The notes under the pieces are model-generated. The model had not been told where the DNA came from, searched no databases, and saw nothing but the letters and a program-made list of their open reading frames with translations. Positions 6,885 through 8,541 of a DNA stretch of 8,541 nucleotides are shown in pieces. Origin of the DNA: an uncultured Akkermansia sp. (GTDB taxonomy: Bacteria; Verrucomicrobiota; Verrucomicrobiia; Verrucomicrobiales; Akkermansiaceae); assembly GCA_947585525.1 (NCBI GenBank), contig CANPXA010000063.1, positions 1 through 8,541 on the forward strand, written 5' to 3'. The first letter of the stretch is position 1; every line of letters starts with the position of its first letter. A program made the position numbers and the translations under genes.

Positions 6885-6907
6885 ACTTTTTGTACATGAG
6901 GTATAAA
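6880..6907 (+). promoter_or_regulatory. Candidate promoter of the ATPase gene
   Basis: TTGCAA (6880-6885), a 16-base spacer and TATAAA (6902-6907) resemble a housekeeping promoter. Initiation would fall near 6914, only a few bases before ATG 6920, which implies a very short leader; no Shine-Dalgarno precedes that ATG. If correct, the upstream in-frame TTG 6890 and ATG 6896 cannot be the start. Confidence 0.45.
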
Positions 6908-6919
6908 TGGATTCGAAAC

Positions 6920-8206
6920 ATGGAGACGATATCAGAGTACATGCCACGTGTGGCGGATGAGATCCTGCAGAACTGTCTGCGGGCTAAGGGAGCGGTGCTT
7001 ATTGAGGGCGCGAAGTGGTGCGGAAAAACAAGCACGGCGCGACATAAAGCCAGGAGCGAAGTGAGCATAGACGACCCGCGATTGCATACGCAGTACATGA
7101 ACATAGCGATGATGGAACCGACACTCTTGCTTGAGGGAGAAACTCCGAGGTTGATTGACGAGTGGCAGTTGGTTCCTGGGCTGTGGGATACGGTGCGAAA
7201 CGAGGTGGATCGGCGCGGGAAGATGAATCAATTTATTCTCACGGGCTCTGCTTTGCCTGCAGATGTGGACAAGGTACACCATAGTGGGATCGGACGGATC
7301 GCGCGGATGCGGATGCGTCCGATGACACTCCGTGAATCCGGAGAAAGCAACGGAAAGGTGTCCTTGATGCAGCTTTTCGATGGAAAGATGGAACCATGTG
7401 TAGCGACATCTCTGAACCTTTCACAGATTGCGTATCTTATAGCGCGAGGCGGGTGGCCTCTTGCCGTACACCTGCCGGAACGGGAGGCATTGCAACAAGC
7501 CATTGATTATTATGATTCTTTGGTCAATGTGGATCTGATACGCTTGGGCGGAAGACGGCGCAGTCCTGCGCGCGTGCGATCCATTTTGCGTTCGTATGCG
7601 CGTTACGTAGGTGCTCCCGGAAAGGTTGACAACATCGTGAAAGATGTTGAGGGGAATGGCTCGTTCTCGATCAGCAGACCCACGGTCGTTTCCTATCTTG
7701 AAGAATTGCAGAATCTTTTTGTTCTGGAACCGGCGAAAAGTTGGAATCCGAATTTGCGCTCTAAAATAGCGATCCGTTCAGCCGATACGTTCTATTTTTC
7801 CGATCCATCCATTGCGGTTGCCTCTCTGAGTCTGGGTCCTCAGGATTTGTTGAAAGACCTCGAGACCATGGGACTTCTTTTCGAGAACATGGCAATTCGA
7901 GACTTGCGTGTTTTCACAGAGGCTCTCGGCGGCGATGTTTTCCATTATCGTGACAGCGGTTGTAATGAGGTCGATGCCGTCCTTCACCTCCGCGATGGAC
8001 GATATGCCCTCGTGGAAATCAAACTCGGCGGCGAAGCTGCCATTGAACAGGCTGCATGTTCATTCGTTAAGGTGCTCCGCAAACTTAATACGGAAAAAAT
8101 GGGCTCTCCCGCATTCTGTATGGTACTCACAGCCGTGGGGGATTATGCCTACCGCAGACCCACCGACGGCGTTGTTGTGGTGCCCATCGGCGCGCTGGGA
8201 CCGTGA
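6920..8206 (+). CDS. AAA-type ATPase with DUF4143 domain and nuclease-like C-terminus
   Basis: Member of the AAA_14/DUF4143 family of orphan ATPases, whose cellular role is not established. From ATG 6920 the product is 428 residues. It has a family-typical start (YMPRVADEIL), Walker A GAKWCGKT (30-37), Walker B LIDEWQ (78-83), a sensor-like FILTGSALP (105-113), a winged-helix-like middle (SISRPTVVSYLEELQNLFVL), the DUF4143 segment (FYFSDPSIAVASLSLG, LLFENMAIRDLRVF), and a C-terminal core with E350-V-D352 and E366-I-K368 that matches the PD-(D/E)XK-like pattern usual in this family. The gene appears intact. The start is uncertain: TTG 6890, ATG 6896 and ATG 6941 are in frame and none has a good ribosome site; 6920 is preferred because it keeps the conserved YMPR start and lies downstream of the promoter. 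It stands alone between direct repeats, consistent with a mobile or duplicated cassette. No toxin or antitoxin partner is visible. Confidence 0.88.
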   Translation: METISEYMPRVADEILQNCLRAKGAVLIEGAKWCGKTSTARHKARSEVSIDDPRLHTQYMNIAMMEPTLLLEGETPRLIDEWQLVPGLWDTVRNEVDRRGKMNQFILTGSALPADVDKVHHSGIGRIARMRMRPMTLRESGESNGKVSLMQLFDGKMEPCVATSLNLSQIAYLIARGGWPLAVHLPEREALQQAIDYYDSLVNVDLIRLGGRRRSPARVRSILRSYARYVGAPGKVDNIVKDVEGNGSFSISRPTVVSYLEELQNLFVLEPAKSWNPNLRSKIAIRSADTFYFSDPSIAVASLSLGPQDLLKDLETMGLLFENMAIRDLRVFTEALGGDVFHYRDSGCNEVDAVLHLRDGRYALVEIKLGGEAAIEQAACSFVKVLRKLNTEKMGSPAFCMVLTAVGDYAYRRPTDGVVVVPIGALGP

Positions 8207-8211
8207 CCCAA

Positions 8212-8224
8212 GGCAAACGCATTG
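8212..8224 (+). repeat. Half of the post-dinB palindrome, repeated after the ATPase stop
   Basis: GGCAAACGCATTG is identical to 5367-5379. It starts 6 bases after the ATPase stop, and in both places the stop codon is followed by CCC (TGACCC). Here the second palindrome arm is missing, so no hairpin forms. Confidence 0.6.
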
Positions 8225-8233
8225 AAAATTGTG

Positions 8234-8259
8234 GATCGCAAAATCAACTGCAAGGGCAC
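8234..8259 (+). repeat. Right copy of the 26-bp direct repeat flanking the ATPase gene
   Basis: Matches 6680-6705 at 25 of 26 positions and is followed by unrelated sequence (CCCGCACAAAAGGAGG). It lies between the convergent ends of the ATPase gene and the ankyrin-repeat gene. Confidence 0.85.
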
Positions 8260-8292
8260 CCCGCACAAAAGGAGGTCGGTTGGTATCAGGTA

Positions 8293-8541
8293 TCATGTCA
8301 TTGGAGAAGACTCGTGAACGCCGGCGGCGCGGAGAAGGCGCACCACGCACGGTTTGGGATTGTCTGATAAAGCGTAATCCAGAGCATTCTTGCCACTAAC
8401 CGCCTTGTTGGGGTCTGCCCCGGTGGCAAGAAGCCGTCGGATGGCCGGCAGGCCGTCGTTGGAGATAGCAGCCATGAGAGGGGTGATGGGCCCCTCGTCA
8501 TCATCATAAGATTGACCGACGGCATTCGGATCCGCCCCGGC
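8293..8541 (-). CDS. Ankyrin-repeat protein, C-terminal end only
   Basis: The frame is open from the right edge to the TGA at 8293-8295, giving the last 82 residues. It shows the ankyrin pattern: GADPNAV, a short acidic insert (YDDDEGP), then a full repeat TPLMAAISNDGLPAIRRLLATGADPN, then a final repeat beginning NALDYALSDNPKPCVVRLLRAAGV. Ankyrin repeats bind other proteins; no catalytic function can be assigned, and signal or membrane parts would lie outside the window. An internal ATG at 8473-8475 falls inside a repeat and is not a credible start. It ends facing the ATPase gene. Confidence 0.85.
   Translation of the reverse strand, partial: AGADPNAVGQSYDDDEGPITPLMAAISNDGLPAIRRLLATGADPNKAVSGKNALDYALSDNPKPCVVRLLRAAGVHESSPMT

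Noticed and set aside
6748..7104. Minus-strand open frame of 118 codons across the AT-rich repeats
   Set aside because: It covers the tandem repeats and the start of the ATPase gene in antisense. Its hydrophobic middle comes from translating the AT-rich repeats.
8280..8399. Short plus-strand frame starting at TTG 8280, behind a perfect AAAAGGAGG (8267-8275)
   Set aside because: 39 codons antisense to the ankyrin gene, with an arginine-rich product typical of a shadow frame. The ribosome-site-like sequence is notable but alone does not support a gene.

Overview
The window looks like chromosomal sequence from a moderately GC-rich bacterium. It carries five protein-coding genes, two of them cut by the window edges, separated by unusually repeat-rich gaps. 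No tRNA, rRNA, CRISPR array or recognisable transposase was found. The taxon cannot be fixed from sequence alone. DUF4143-type ATPases, ankyrin proteins, Tat-exported flavoproteins and dispersed 'ATTTACGATTTA'-type repeats would fit an anaerobic or gut bacterium, possibly of the Verrucomicrobiota/Kiritimatiellota/Lentisphaerota group, but this is a low-confidence inference.

Layout. (1) 1-3902, minus strand: the first 1,300 codons of the large subunit of glutamate synthase (gltB), open without frameshift and running off the left edge before the end of its C-terminal domain. (2) 3903-4134: divergent intergenic region with a good dinB promoter and an inverted copy of a dispersed repeat. (3) 4135-5349, plus: an intact Y-family DNA polymerase IV (dinB). 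(4) 5350-5881: non-coding repeat island, with a perfect 12-bp hairpin after dinB, then two related ~185-bp modules. Each module has two copies of a hairpin unit, giving four copies whose stems are preserved by compensatory changes. (5) 5882-6607, minus: a Tat-signal flavodoxin-fold iron-sulfur flavoprotein. (6) 6608-6919: regulatory and repeat region with a palindrome over a promoter, one copy of a 26-bp direct repeat and three AT-rich 23-bp tandem repeats. (7) 6920-8206, plus: an AAA/DUF4143 ATPase with a nuclease-like C-terminal core. (8) 8207-8292: second copy of the 26-bp direct repeat. (9) 8293-8541, minus: C-terminal end of an ankyrin-repeat protein entering from the right edge.

The genes do not form an operon or an obvious pathway: ammonia assimilation, translesion synthesis, redox and an orphan ATPase sit as single transcription units. 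The most unusual content is the non-coding DNA: the hairpin-unit modules, the inverted copies around dinB, and the direct repeats that bracket the ATPase gene as if it were a cassette. No complete novel system with several cooperating genes is visible.
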